Shown here: positions 35,424 through 43,508 of the stretch, piece after piece
Layout: the number at the start of each line of letters is the position of its first letter
Position numbering within the stretch: the first letter of the stretch is position 1
Source of the DNA: Lacrimispora sphenoides
GTDB taxonomy: Bacteria > Bacillota > Clostridia > Lachnospirales > Lachnospiraceae
NCBI RefSeq assembly: GCF_900105215.1
Contig: NZ_FOIP01000002.1
Coordinates: 1,674,001-1,738,000, forward strand
Direction of reading: 5' to 3'
DNA length: 64,000 bases
Position numbers and translations under genes: made by a program
Notes under the pieces: model-generated
The model's input: the letters and a program-made list of their open reading frames with translations, nothing else
Database searches by the model: none
What the model was told of the DNA's origin: nothing

Positions 35424-37102
35424 TGTGTCACATCCCATTGGTGGATATTATTAAAAGAGCCATATACATCCGGCGTTGCATTCTCCACCCTTTTATTCAC
35501 AGCTCCGATTGCACTTATGATATAGGCAGAAATCATTGGGGCCTCCTGCTGCATGACGGTATCGATCTTTCTATATTCTTTCTTGATTTCACTAATGTCA
35601 CTGGTAGCCTGGGTTGCCGCCAGGGCCTGTGTTACGGTATCATTCACATAGCCGGTCCAACCGTCCGCAGATAATAACCAGTTAACGTCCGGATAAGGAT
35701 CTACCGGTGCATAGGTATACTGCACTGCCAGCAAATCAAAATCCTTACTTCCCGCTTTGGTCATTAAGCTGGATAAGTCCACGGTTGTCACCTGAATCTT
35801 AAGTCCGATTTCCTGCAGCTTCGCAGCGATATAATCTGCGGCCTGGCAGAAAGTGGAATCTCCACTGTTTACATAGAAGTTCAATGTCCTTGAATCATCC
35901 CAGCCGTCTGCAACTGCCTGGGCGACTAATTCCTTTGCTTTTTCCGGATCATAAACAGCGGGCGTAAGGCCCTCATCATAGAAAGGTCCCGCACTGGACA
36001 GGAAACCGTCAACCACTTCGCCTTTTCCGTTTAAAAGCCCTGTTATTATGGATGGGCGGTCAATTCCATAAAGAATCGCCTGACGGATGCGGGGATCCGT
36101 AACCGTGGTGGTATTAAAGAAGATCGACTGGTTGATAACAGGAGCACCATAGTTGACCGTCACATTCGCAAGGGCTTCTACGCTGGCATAATCCTCCTGC
36201 AGGATATTGCCGGTGGTCTGCTGCACAAAATCAATCTCTCCTGATTGCAGCCCGGTCAGCAATTGTGCCGCAGGTACGATCTTGATATTTAACCTGTTAA
36301 TCTTTGGAGCGCCCTTCCAGTATGTATCATTTGCCTCATAGGACACATAATGCTGCAAATCAACGGAAGTGATGCGGTAGGGTCCGTTAACTACCGTCGG
36401 AGCGTTGAACCAGTCATAACCTGCCAGATCCTCATCCGCTACGTTCTCAAGAACATGTTTGGGCAGTGTCAGTATATAGCGTCCATATGTATTCTGGAAG
36501 GTGGTAAGAGCCATCTGATATTTGGTCGTGAATTCGACGGTTTTATTGTCGATTGCTTTAACACCGGATATCTCCGTCGCTCCCGCCTCCGAAAATCCAT
36601 CGTCGCCCACGCCTTCAATGGCATAGAGCGCCATGCTTGCATTGGCACGGACAGGGCTTGACAGCTTAAGAACGGTGTATACGACGTCATCCGCAGTTAC
36701 TGCCTGACCGTCGGACCAGCTTGCGTTCGGATCAATATTCACTGTAAAATGAATATTGTCCTCCGTAGTAATAGAAGAAGCCAGCATCCCCTCAAACTCC
36801 AGATTGCTGTTTAATTCAACAAGAGGCAGGAATTCCATTGCCGTGGAGGTCTTCATGATCTCAGTTGCATCCATCAACAGTGGGTTGACGCTGCTGATAG
36901 AATCGGTCATTCCAATATTAACGATCTTATCCTCCGAACTCTCACCTTTTGCGGAATTATCCTCTGCCGCATTTCCCTTAGCCGGATTCTCAGCTCCCGG
37001 ATTGGAATTTGGCTTTGCACAGGCCGCAAGAGATACTACCATGCCGAAAACAAGCATGGATCCAATTACCTTATGCAGTTTTTGAAAGACTACTTTTTTC
37101 AT
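35420..37102 (-). CDS. extracellular solute-binding lipoprotein (SBP_bac_5)
   Basis: 560 residues. Signal peptide with lipobox LAAC (Cys about residue 28), a low-complexity Asn/Ala/Glu linker, then the family-5 fold: NPLLMD, a YTVLKLSSP segment, the NGPYRITS and NDTYWKGAPKI motifs (about 240-265) and IRQAILYGIDR (about 340). Family 5 proteins bind oligopeptides, dipeptides, nickel or other ligands. The ligand here is undetermined; the nearby hydrogenase makes nickel a thought, but no specific nickel-site evidence is visible. First gene of the operon, behind a near-consensus promoter. Confidence 0.9.
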   Translation of the reverse strand: MKKVVFQKLHKVIGSMLVFGMVVSLAACAKPNSNPGAENPAKGNAAEDNSAKGESSEDKIVNIGMTDSISSVNPLLMDATEIMKTSTAMEFLPLVELNSNLEFEGMLASSITTEDNIHFTVNIDPNASWSDGQAVTADDVVYTVLKLSSPVRANASMALYAIEGVGDDGFSEAGATEISGVKAIDNKTVEFTTKYQMALTTFQNTYGRYILTLPKHVLENVADEDLAGYDWFNAPTVVNGPYRITSVDLQHYVSYEANDTYWKGAPKINRLNIKIVPAAQLLTGLQSGEIDFVQQTTGNILQEDYASVEALANVTVNYGAPVINQSIFFNTTTVTDPRIRQAILYGIDRPSIITGLLNGKGEVVDGFLSSAGPFYDEGLTPAVYDPEKAKELVAQAVADGWDDSRTLNFYVNSGDSTFCQAADYIAAKLQEIGLKIQVTTVDLSSLMTKAGSKDFDLLAVQYTYAPVDPYPDVNWLLSADGWTGYVNDTVTQALAATQATSDISEIKKEYRKIDTVMQQEAPMISAYIISAIGAVNKRVENATPDVYGSFNNIHQWDVTQ

Positions 37103-37215
37103 AATTGTCCTCCTCCTTAAATAAACATAATTTTCTCAGATATTTGTCCTGCGCATTGTACGCATTTCTTATATTAAGAATACATATATGTTTAGTATGA
37201 AATATCCTTTTTTAC

Positions 37216-37244
37216 ATAGTATTATGATTTTGTTTTTTTGTCAA
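37216..37244 (-). promoter_or_regulatory. promoter of the Opp-type operon
   Basis: -35 TTGACA (37239-37244), 17-bp spacer, -10 TACTAT (37216-37221), about 115 nt upstream of the binding-protein start. The remaining spacer is AT-rich with no further feature seen. Confidence 0.8.
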
Positions 37245-37317
37245 CCATATTAATTACAATCTGCAGCAAGTCCTTATAAGAACACCCTAATCGTCTTACA
37301 CACTGTTTCATGACAGC

Positions 37318-37365
37318 AAAGAAGTCCGGAACGCCCTGTTTATCAGGCCTCCCAGACTTTTTACT
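37318..37365 (-). terminator. terminator after sigK
   Basis: AAAGTCTGG...CCTG pairs with its mirror CAGG...CCGGACTT around ATAA, downstream of the sigK stop. The T-tail is interrupted (TTCTTT). Confidence 0.6.
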
Positions 37366-37403
37366 CAACCATCAGAGATGGGATAATTTAATAATGCTTC
37401 TTT

Positions 37404-37772
37404 TTAAATACAATTCTTTTTAAGTTCGTCTCTCAACCGCTCCAAAGCCTTTTTTTCCAGCCTGGATACGTAGGATCTGGAGATTCCCATGACATCCGCG
37501 ATCTCCCGCTGTGTATACTCTTTTCCTCCATGCAGACCGTACCTCATTCCGATTATGGTTTTTTCATTTTCCTTAAGACAACTGTCAAAGGCCTCATACA
37601 GTTCCTTAATATCCTGTTTTAAAATAATAGATTCCAGAGTCTCCTTATTTTCCATTTCAATGACATCTACTAGACTTACAGTCTCTCCATCCTTGTCTAC
37701 GCCGATGGGTTCAAACAAAGAAACCTCTTTTGAATATTTCTTGTTCGCACGAAGAAGCATTAGGATTTCATT
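37404..37772 (-). CDS. sigK: sigma-K 3' segment (SpoIIIC part), split by skin element
   Basis: This frame encodes the last 121 residues of the sporulation sigma factor: from EILMLLRANKKYSKEVSLFEPIG through region 3 to region 4 (YTQREIADVMGISRSYVSRLEKKALERL, DNA-binding helix-turn-helix). In B. subtilis the same part is called spoIIIC. It has no start of its own: upstream of AAT 37772 the frame runs into recombinase DNA. Joined at AATG to the 43712-43993 segment it gives a continuous 210-residue SigK with VEN-EILM at the joint, the sequence conserved in intact SigK proteins. SigK directs late mother-cell genes (coat, cortex). Confidence 0.92.
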   Translation of the reverse strand, partial: NEILMLLRANKKYSKEVSLFEPIGVDKDGETVSLVDVIEMENKETLESIILKQDIKELYEAFDSCLKENEKTIIGMRYGLHGGKEYTQREIADVMGISRSYVSRLEKKALERLRDELKKNCI

Positions 37773-37794
37773 TGCTAGAGTCACCTTGCGGCTC
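37760..37794 (-). other. attachment site at the sigK 3' junction
   Basis: Shared core AATG (37769-37772) and a further ATCCTA two bases on. The element-side arm GAGCCGC (minus strand; plus 37788-37794) begins 16 bp from the central AA. The recombinase stop codon TGA (37768-37770) uses bases of the core. Confidence 0.8.
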
Positions 37795-39453
37795 TGGTAA
37801 TTCAGGCACCTTCGAGCCAAACAGGTACAGATGAACATTCTCTCCATCCCATATGACCTTATACACAAATGTACGGACCGCCGCCCGTCTTTGCCGGACA
37901 TCCATAAGGTCTATCACCTGTTGAAAAGAAGACAGGGTCTGCTTAATGAACTGTAATTCTGTATCGGAAAGCTCTTTATTTTCTGTGTTAAGGGAAAGCT
38001 CCCATAACCGTCGCTCCATTTCCCCTTTTCTTTTATGGAGTCCTTCGATTTGCTGTATGATATATCCTTCTGCCCCGGTTCCTCCGGCTTTTCCAAGGGA
38101 GGCCGCCAGTCCGTTTATTTCTCCTTCCATATTCTTCAGTTCACCCTTTAAACGGGATATATCCCATTCCGCTTCCTCTTTGCTGTCATCCACTGCCTTT
38201 TTGCTCCGGCAAAGCTGCTTTTGAAATTCACTCCAATCCACAGATATTTTTTTGATTTCCTCCAAGACCATCTGATCCAGCATATTTCCATTAACATTCT
38301 TCATTCCGCAGCATTTCATACGGCTTTTTTCCTTCATGGTGCATAAATAAGAATAGATCTGTTCCCCTTCGTCATTGTACCGGCCGGACAGCTTTGGCCG
38401 CATATAACCGCCGCAGCCGCCGCAAAAGAGAATTCCGGACAGCAAAGCCACATTACTGCGGGGTTTCCGGTAATTTTTTGATTTATTTTGGTCCAGCTGC
38501 AGTTGAACCTTGACCCACATGGAGCCGGAAATCACTCCTTTATGCTTTCCAACTGCCACGATCCATTCTTCCATATCTTTCATCTCGTGAGTTTTTCCGG
38601 CTTTTTGAAGGGTACGGTTATATGCAATCACCCCATGGTTTCCGTCAAAGGCTTCTCTTTCTGCAAACAGATCCACGTTCTTTTCCCGTAAATACTCATA
38701 GGCCTCCTGATCTGCAATCATATAAACCGGATTGGTCAATATTCCTTTTAATGCAAAACGGCTGAATAAACGGTCATATTTTGTCCTATGACCATTCTGG
38801 AGCAAATAGGTTTCAGTCTGAGTCAGTGATCCTGTCTCTAAGAATTTCTCGTAAATAACCTTGATTAGATTTGCCTCTTCCGGAATCATCTTAAGCTTAA
38901 ATGCTTTTTTCACCTTACCGTCTATGGTCACGGAGGACACGCTCTCCGACGTATAACCCGTAGGAGTATTTCCTCCCAGCCATCTTCCGCTTTTGGAGAG
39001 CTCCAGCATATTATCCCGGATGCGTTCCGCAATTGTCTCTCTCTCCAACTGAGAGAAAACAGAAGCAATGTACATCATGGCCCGCCCCATGGGAGAGGAT
39101 GTGTCAAATTGCTCTTTTATGGAGATAAAGGAAATATGAAGTTCATTAAGTTCTTCAATCAGATTTGCAAAATCACCGATATTACGGCTTATCCGGTCAA
39201 GACGGTAGCATACCACCGCCGTAAATTTCTTCTTTTTTGCTTCCTGCATCATGACTTTAAACTGAGGCCGTTCAAGGTTTCCACCGGAGAACCCCTCATC
39301 CTCATATACACAGGCGCTGTCAGCGAAACACGCTCCATAATGTGCGGAAATGTATTGTCTGCACAGCTCGATCTGGTTTCCGATGCTCTCTCCTTTTCCG
39401 GTAAATTTTGATTTTCTTGAATAAATTGCAAACCGCTCTTTCCCGGCTTCCAC
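37768..39453 (-). CDS. spoIVCA: large serine recombinase of the sigK skin element (SpoIVCA-like)
   Basis: 561 residues. N-terminal resolvase domain with catalytic Ser in YSRKS (about residue 15), YRLDRISRN (about 83) and the helix E region SVFSQLERETIAERIRDNM; a recombinase domain (GNTPTGYT); a zinc ribbon (C-x2-C ... C-x4-C around residue 340-375); a coiled coil (about 405-500). GTG 39453 is preceded by AAGGAGG. The stop codon lies in the crossover core. Its position at the edge of the sigK interruption is that of SpoIVCA in other spore formers, so it should excise the element in the mother cell. Confidence 0.93.
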   Translation of the reverse strand: MEAGKERFAIYSRKSKFTGKGESIGNQIELCRQYISAHYGACFADSACVYEDEGFSGGNLERPQFKVMMQEAKKKKFTAVVCYRLDRISRNIGDFANLIEELNELHISFISIKEQFDTSSPMGRAMMYIASVFSQLERETIAERIRDNMLELSKSGRWLGGNTPTGYTSESVSSVTIDGKVKKAFKLKMIPEEANLIKVIYEKFLETGSLTQTETYLLQNGHRTKYDRLFSRFALKGILTNPVYMIADQEAYEYLREKNVDLFAEREAFDGNHGVIAYNRTLQKAGKTHEMKDMEEWIVAVGKHKGVISGSMWVKVQLQLDQNKSKNYRKPRSNVALLSGILFCGGCGGYMRPKLSGRYNDEGEQIYSYLCTMKEKSRMKCCGMKNVNGNMLDQMVLEEIKKISVDWSEFQKQLCRSKKAVDDSKEEAEWDISRLKGELKNMEGEINGLAASLGKAGGTGAEGYIIQQIEGLHKRKGEMERRLWELSLNTENKELSDTELQFIKQTLSSFQQVIDLMDVRQRRAAVRTFVYKVIWDGENVHLYLFGSKVPELPEPQGDSSK

Positions 39454-39509
39454 CTGGCCCTTCCTCCTTACTAAAGCATTACGCTGCGTTTTGCCCCCTT
39501 AATCCCAAA

Positions 39510-39538
39510 CATACAGGACATGGGAGGCAACATACATT
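39510..39538 (+). promoter_or_regulatory. sigma-E-like promoter before the small skin ORF
   Basis: CATACATT (39531-39538) matches the sigma-E -10 consensus CATACAnT; CATACA 15 bp upstream is a moderate -35. A sigma-A-like TATAAT overlaps at 39538-39543 with AGGACA 17 bp before it. So mother-cell expression is possible but not the only reading. Confidence 0.4.
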
Positions 39539-39566
39539 ATAATAACAGTCTATATCAGGTCCGTTT

Positions 39567-39728
39567 ATGAATATGATCGTATATCAGCCCAAAACAGAAG
39601 AAGACAGAAAAGAATTGAGAAAAAAAGCTGCACTCCTGCATAGTCAGGCTGTCATTCAATACATCCAGCAGCTTTCCTGCCCGAATGACCAAAAACAGGC
39701 TCTTATGGAAGAGCTTCACACAATCTGA
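39567..39728 (+). CDS. small protein, candidate recombination directionality factor
   Basis: A 53-residue frame starting NMIVYQPKTEEDRKELRKK: hydrophobic strand, charged helix, then a second helix with SCPNDQKQALMEEL. No domain is recognised with certainty, although similar small ORFs sit beside serine recombinases in clostridial elements as far as I recall. It is the only gene on the plus strand of the element, divergent from the recombinase, and its last 13 bases overlap the tail of the hydrogenase large-subunit gene. In C. difficile a small skin-encoded protein is the excision factor; size and position make this one a candidate. The ribosome site is weak (AGGT). Confidence 0.5.
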   Translation: MNMIVYQPKTEEDRKELRKKAALLHSQAVIQYIQQLSCPNDQKQALMEELHTI

Positions 39729-40162
39729 ATTGTATTCATATACTTCCCGCTTAAGAAAACATGAGTGGCGCAGGACACGCAGGGATCAAAAGACCGTATG
39801 ATCCTTCCGATTTCCATAGGCTCTGTTGCATCTTTTACAGGTGCCCCCATCAGTGCCTGTTCTCCGGTTCCCTTCATTCCATTTGTCTGTGTTGACAGAT
39901 TCCATGCAGACGGGGTTATGATCTGGTAAAAGGCTATCTTACTGTTGTCAATATACAGCCAATGGCCCAGGGCTCCCCGTGTCGTATCCACCAGTCCTTT
40001 CCCCGATGCCTGCACAGGAATCTCATATTCCCTCTGCATGGATACTCCCGGGATCAGATGATCGATAAGGGTCTGCATAATTTCCACAATTTTCTTAGCT
40101 TCCAGCACTCTTGCAATGGTCCGGTCCATGGCAGAGATCCCGTTTCTGTACTCGCCGGAGAG
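39716..40162 (-). pseudogene. [NiFe] hydrogenase large subunit, C-terminal part after in-frame UGA
   Basis: Downstream of TGA 40163-40165 the same frame continues LSGEYRNGISAMDRTIARVLEAK to the C-terminal nickel-site motif DPCVSCATH (two Cys), followed by a 14-residue tail VFLSGKYMNTIQIV that the maturation protease would remove after His. An internal ATG at 40129 is possible, but there is no good ribosome site and the piece could not work alone. Together with the upstream part it makes a 458-codon frame, a normal length for the family. Whether the whole is expressed depends on the UGA. Confidence 0.85.
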
Positions 40163-41092
40163 TCACTGCCTTGCCAACGGCCCTACCTCATAAGGGATAT
40201 TATTGTATCTCGGCGCTTTTATCCAGGAATATGCCTGGGGTTTATTTCTGTCCGGTTCATCATTTTCGTTGAACCAGGCGTATTCGTCTTCCTGAGTTAT
40301 AAGGGCAGGATCAAAGGGGGATGTCTGTCCATTAGAATAAACCAGAGGATCCACATAGAGCGTTCCTAAATTTTTATAATGGTTAAAGCTCCCATAGGAA
40401 AGTAAGTTGCCGTAGCCTCCGCCGTAATGATAATACTCCGGATAAAAGGTTCCGATTGTGTATACGTCCGGAACCATTTTTTCAATGATAAACTGTCCAA
40501 TGTCATATAGGATAGATTTTATGGTAATGATCTTATCTGCTGAGATCGGCGAAGTGATCCCTCCAATGAATATTCCGTGATTATGAGGAACTTTTCCTCC
40601 AAGAATGGCCAGCATCTGATGCGCAGCCCTGCTGAACTGAAGGGATTCAAAATAATCGTTTACCATTTTATCGTTTATGTCCTTTGGAAGCCTGTAATCA
40701 TTGTGATCTGTCTTAAACAGCGGATAATCCTCAGGAAGCTTTACAAAATCCGGCAAGGTAAACTGGTAAAAATGTCTTAAGTGATTTTGCAGGAACTCGC
40801 AGGCATGAAGAAGGTCCCTTAAATACCTTCCCTGCTCAGAGGGGACAATGTTCAATGCTTCTTCCAGGGCAAGAGCAGAAGCCATGGAATGTGCGGTTGA
40901 ACAGATACCGCAGATGCGCTGTGTAAAATAAACAGCATCAAAAGGACTTCTGCCCTGAAGCATTTTTTCAAATCCACGGAACATCAGGCCTCTCATTTTT
41001 GCATCCACCACTGACCGTTCTTCAATATCGGCATCAATTTCCATGAAGCCGCTGATACGGGTCACAGGATTAATGGTTATTCTCTCGGCCAT
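40163..41092 (-). CDS. [NiFe] hydrogenase large subunit, N-terminal part up to in-frame UGA
   Basis: 309 residues starting at ATG 41092 (GGGGAG upstream). RITINPVTRISGFMEID is the family N-terminus, and RICGICSTAHSMAS (about 58-71) supplies the first pair of nickel-ligand Cys. It ends at TGA in the conserved context GPLARQ-*-LSGEY, where relatives commonly have Trp (GPLARMWMSGEY-like), so TGG to TGA is the simplest explanation. The second ligand pair is lost if translation stops. The large subunit carries the Ni-Fe centre that oxidises or makes H2. It lies three bases after the small-subunit gene. Confidence 0.85.
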   Translation of the reverse strand: MAERITINPVTRISGFMEIDADIEERSVVDAKMRGLMFRGFEKMLQGRSPFDAVYFTQRICGICSTAHSMASALALEEALNIVPSEQGRYLRDLLHACEFLQNHLRHFYQFTLPDFVKLPEDYPLFKTDHNDYRLPKDINDKMVNDYFESLQFSRAAHQMLAILGGKVPHNHGIFIGGITSPISADKIITIKSILYDIGQFIIEKMVPDVYTIGTFYPEYYHYGGGYGNLLSYGSFNHYKNLGTLYVDPLVYSNGQTSPFDPALITQEDEYAWFNENDEPDRNKPQAYSWIKAPRYNNIPYEVGPLARQ

Positions 41093-41094
41093 AT

Positions 41095-42000
41095 TTACTC
41101 CCCTCTCATAGTGTCATAGGTGATAAAAGGCTCCATTGCATCAGGAAATCCAAACTGAGCACACCCGATGCAGGGCGAATCACCTCCTATGGGCCAGTTG
41201 ACATGCCCGTTCCATTGGCGAATGGGACAGTCGATCTGGGTAACCGGACCTTTACAGCCCATCATGTACATACAGGTTTCCTGTCCGAGCTTCGTTGCAA
41301 AGATGCCGCTGTCAAAATAAGATCTCCTTGGACATCTGTCGTGAATGGTAATGCTGTAAAACATCAAGGGACGGTCTCTGCTATCAAGCGGGGGTTCCCC
41401 ATATAATATCAGATATGCCAGAGTGCCCATAAACCAGTCCGGATGACATGGACAGCCTGTTAATTTAATCACTTTTCTCTGCAAAACCTCCTGTACTCCC
41501 ACACACTGAGTTGGATTGGGCCTTGCCGCCGACACGCCTCCGTGGGAAGCGCAGGCTCCCACGGCAATCACATGGGCCGCCTGTTCACCCAGTCTTTTAA
41601 CCGCCTCATATCCGGTAATCTCCCTGCCGTTGTGCCGGCCGATGACGTTATAAGAACCGTTGTCTTTTAAAGATACTGCACCTTCCACAGCAAGGATATA
41701 ATCACTGCCTATCACGTTGAACAACTGATCCATGGCCTTGTTTCCAAAAGAATTCATCAGACTGTTGCTGTATATAAAATTAGTCATTTGAGTGAGCAGA
41801 TACTTAAAATCCGGATTTTGCCCGTCCAAAAGGGAGATGGTATTACCAGAGCAGCCATTTAATTCAAGCCAGACAAGATTCCGCTTTTGCCGCGTCTCAC
41901 CAGCGATTTCATCCCTTACCCTGTTCACAAGACTTTCCGTTGTTTTTAACCTGCTTTCCTGATAAGGACATTCAAAGCTTCCGCAATCCAAACGTTTCAC
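41095..42000 (-). CDS. [NiFe] hydrogenase small subunit
   Basis: About 301 residues. LELNGCSGNTIS (first Cys of the proximal cluster), a VGACASHGG loop, LTGCPCHPDWF, and the C-terminal Cys series HDRCPRR, MGCKGP, IDCPIRQWN, SPCIGCAQFGFPD match Fe-S ligands of uptake-type small subunits. There is no Tat signal, unlike exported enzymes, so this one is cytoplasmic or at the inner face. The GTG at 42000 lies five bases after the cytochrome-b5-like stop; an alternative ATG at 42069 would overlap that gene by 64 bases. Passes electrons between the Ni-Fe centre and a partner. Confidence 0.88.
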   Translation of the reverse strand: MKRLDCGSFECPYQESRLKTTESLVNRVRDEIAGETRQKRNLVWLELNGCSGNTISLLDGQNPDFKYLLTQMTNFIYSNSLMNSFGNKAMDQLFNVIGSDYILAVEGAVSLKDNGSYNVIGRHNGREITGYEAVKRLGEQAAHVIAVGACASHGGVSAARPNPTQCVGVQEVLQRKVIKLTGCPCHPDWFMGTLAYLILYGEPPLDSRDRPLMFYSITIHDRCPRRSYFDSGIFATKLGQETCMYMMGCKGPVTQIDCPIRQWNGHVNWPIGGDSPCIGCAQFGFPDAMEPFITYDTMRGE

Positions 42001-42005
42001 CAGCT

Positions 42006-42476
42006 TTACTCTGTAGCCAAATAGCCGATGATCGGTAATCTGGTCAGGACCATTGCTCCCGGATGACATGTTGCAAAATTAACTGATAAATCATTTCCTG
42101 GATCAAGACCAAAATGGCTGTCTCCTTTCCAGACGGAATTATTTGTCACATCATACACCACTCCGTTTACCGCTACATAAGCCGGAGCTCCGTTCTTTCC
42201 ATTGTATAGGGATAACTCTTCCAGGGTAAAGTATCTTGGAACTTCCTCCTCAGCTTGATTTGCATGGATGTTCTGATATGGATACTGTGTTTCTTCCATA
42301 TCCACTTGATTTGTCTGGCTAAAATATTTGATATGACTTTCCAGCATAAACACTTCACTGCTCAAATGATCCAACACAACGTTATTGTTGTACTGGTTGG
42401 AATGAAGTCTCTCTATATCCTCGTTCATGTGCTTGATGCAGTTCCCGATATAATTCAAAAACATATTTAATTCCAT
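42006..42476 (-). CDS. cytochrome b5-like heme/steroid-binding domain protein
   Basis: 156 residues. The first 75 form a helical region with coiled-coil character and no known domain; residues about 82-155 are a Cyt-b5-like domain (RYFTLEELSLYNGKNG, PAYVAVNGVVYDVT, W.GDSHFGLDPGNDLS, THPG-like CHPGA, LPIIGYL). The two axial His positions are not both of the classical HPGG type, so heme binding is uncertain. Between the HypA-like and small-subunit genes, it may be the redox or docking partner of the hydrogenase. ATG 42476 follows GGGAGG. Confidence 0.78.
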   Translation of the reverse strand: MELNMFLNYIGNCIKHMNEDIERLHSNQYNNNVVLDHLSSEVFMLESHIKYFSQTNQVDMEETQYPYQNIHANQAEEEVPRYFTLEELSLYNGKNGAPAYVAVNGVVYDVTNNSVWKGDSHFGLDPGNDLSVNFATCHPGAMVLTRLPIIGYLATE

Positions 42477-42542
42477 GAAATAACCTCCCATAATAAAATA
42501 CTGAATGATTGATATTTTTACCGGACAACAGTCAGGCCTTTC

Positions 42543-42800
42543 TCATTGGGATATCTCACCTTCAATTTCATCTATAACCGCAGTAAGCGGCTCTATATCC
42601 TGTTTAAGAACCTGTATGTTTGTCCAGTCTCCAATCAGCGTATTATTTCTTTCTGAAAAATAGTCACGGATGCTGTCTTCACTTATATGGCTGTTTGTAT
42701 GTACCGTAATTGTTAAATAAAAAATCTTCTCAATGAAATTCTCCCCGCATATTTCGACAATTGCTTCATATATATTCTGATTTAGGAACGTATCATGCAT
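42543..42800 (-). CDS. short HypA-like protein lacking the zinc domain
   Basis: 85 residues beginning Met-His-Asp, as in HypA nickel chaperones where Met1-His2-Glu3 binds nickel. The rest resembles the HypA N-terminal fold (IYEAIVEIC, FYLTITVHTNSHISEDSIRDYF, WTNIQVLKQDI). The usual C-terminal zinc ribbon (two CxxC) is missing. It overlaps the protease gene by eight bases and may deliver nickel to the large subunit. The family resemblance is weak, so an unrelated small accessory protein remains possible. Confidence 0.5.
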   Translation of the reverse strand: MHDTFLNQNIYEAIVEICGENFIEKIFYLTITVHTNSHISEDSIRDYFSERNNTLIGDWTNIQVLKQDIEPLTAVIDEIEGEISQ

Positions 42801-43254
42801 TAGTGATTTCCTCCGATATGATTTTTTTTATTGCGCATTCAATTACCCTGCAGATCTGGGGCAGTTTATCCCTTAAAACAGTGCTTATTTCCTGGTCAAA
42901 GCCGATTTCGCAGATTTCTATGCCCATCAGGTACCCTTTAAATGGACTGCCATATAGCTTCATGAGTTCCACCATACTCAAATCATGCTGCATGGAGAAT
43001 AAGGAAGGCTGTGACATCACATCTTCAAGGCTGGTCAGATGAACGCTTCCCGGCTCCGCTCCAGAAGAAAGTGCATCAAGGATGAAAACAAAGTCACCCT
43101 TATCTAGTAAATAAAAGCAGTTTTGAAAATCGGTTTCACCAATGATCACATGAATATCCTGGCGGGTCAGCCGGTCTTCCAAGATTTCGGCAGCTTTAAT
43201 TGCTATGGCGTCATCCTTCATAAAACGATTGCCGATAGCAACTAACTTCACCAT
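42793..43254 (-). CDS. hydrogenase maturation protease (HyaD/HycI family)
   Basis: 153 residues. AIGNRFMKDDAIA is the N-terminal GN..M.DD motif with the nickel-sensing acidic residue (about 16), FILDALSSG holds the second Asp, and SMQHDLSM the His. The enzyme removes the C-terminal tail of the large subunit after nickel insertion. First gene of the skin hydrogenase operon, preceded by AAGGGGG. HypBCDEF are not in the window, so the cell must supply them elsewhere. Confidence 0.88.
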   Translation of the reverse strand: MVKLVAIGNRFMKDDAIAIKAAEILEDRLTRQDIHVIIGETDFQNCFYLLDKGDFVFILDALSSGAEPGSVHLTSLEDVMSQPSLFSMQHDLSMVELMKLYGSPFKGYLMGIEICEIGFDQEISTVLRDKLPQICRVIECAIKKIISEEITNA

Positions 43255-43289
43255 ACCCTTGCCCCCTTCTCAAAATTGTTATTTATCAA

Positions 43290-43316
43290 TATATATGTTG
43301 GACAAATTTAAATATT
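43290..43316 (-). promoter_or_regulatory. candidate sigma-E-like promoter of the hydrogenase operon
   Basis: GAATATT (core 43311-43316), 13 bp, CATATATA (43290-43297). The -35 fits the sigma-E pattern kmATATT well; the -10 fits CATACAnT only partly. It starts about 40 bp before the protease gene. The remaining 43320-43508 spacer is AT-rich and holds no gene that I can see. Confidence 0.3.
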
Positions 43317-43508
43317 CTTTGCCGGGGGGATTATTGGCGGAAAGGTGGCTGTATTCCTGATACGTTCCGGAAATATTAGGATGATTTTCCCAAAACCTTT
43401 ATGCATTACTCACATAAACTTTCATAAACTTTTGTTTCTTTTGCACATATTTTTGCAATTGTTTCGAAAAATCAAGCTTGCACCCTTACCACTTTAAGGA
43501 TATACTGA

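Noticed and set aside
35420..37102. Binding protein as a nickel (NikA-type) carrier serving the hydrogenase
   Set aside because: Neighbourhood alone suggests it. Family 5 proteins bind many ligands, and the sigK locus, not the transporter, is the reason the genes are close.
37768..39453. Recombinase as integrase of an ordinary integrative or Tn4451-type element
   Set aside because: The two flanks are complementary halves of SigK, and the core restores it precisely; no transfer or phage genes are present.
40163..40165. UGA as a selenocysteine codon in the hydrogenase
   Set aside because: Sec in [NiFe] hydrogenases replaces a Cys in the C-terminal DPCxxCxxH motif, which here is all Cys. The UGA lies at a Trp-like position, and I see no SECIS-like hairpin directly after it.
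41998..42069. ATG 42069 as start of the hydrogenase small subunit
   Set aside because: It would overlap the conserved end of the cytochrome-b5-like domain by 64 bases; GTG 42000 right after its stop is more economical, though the ribosome site there is weak.
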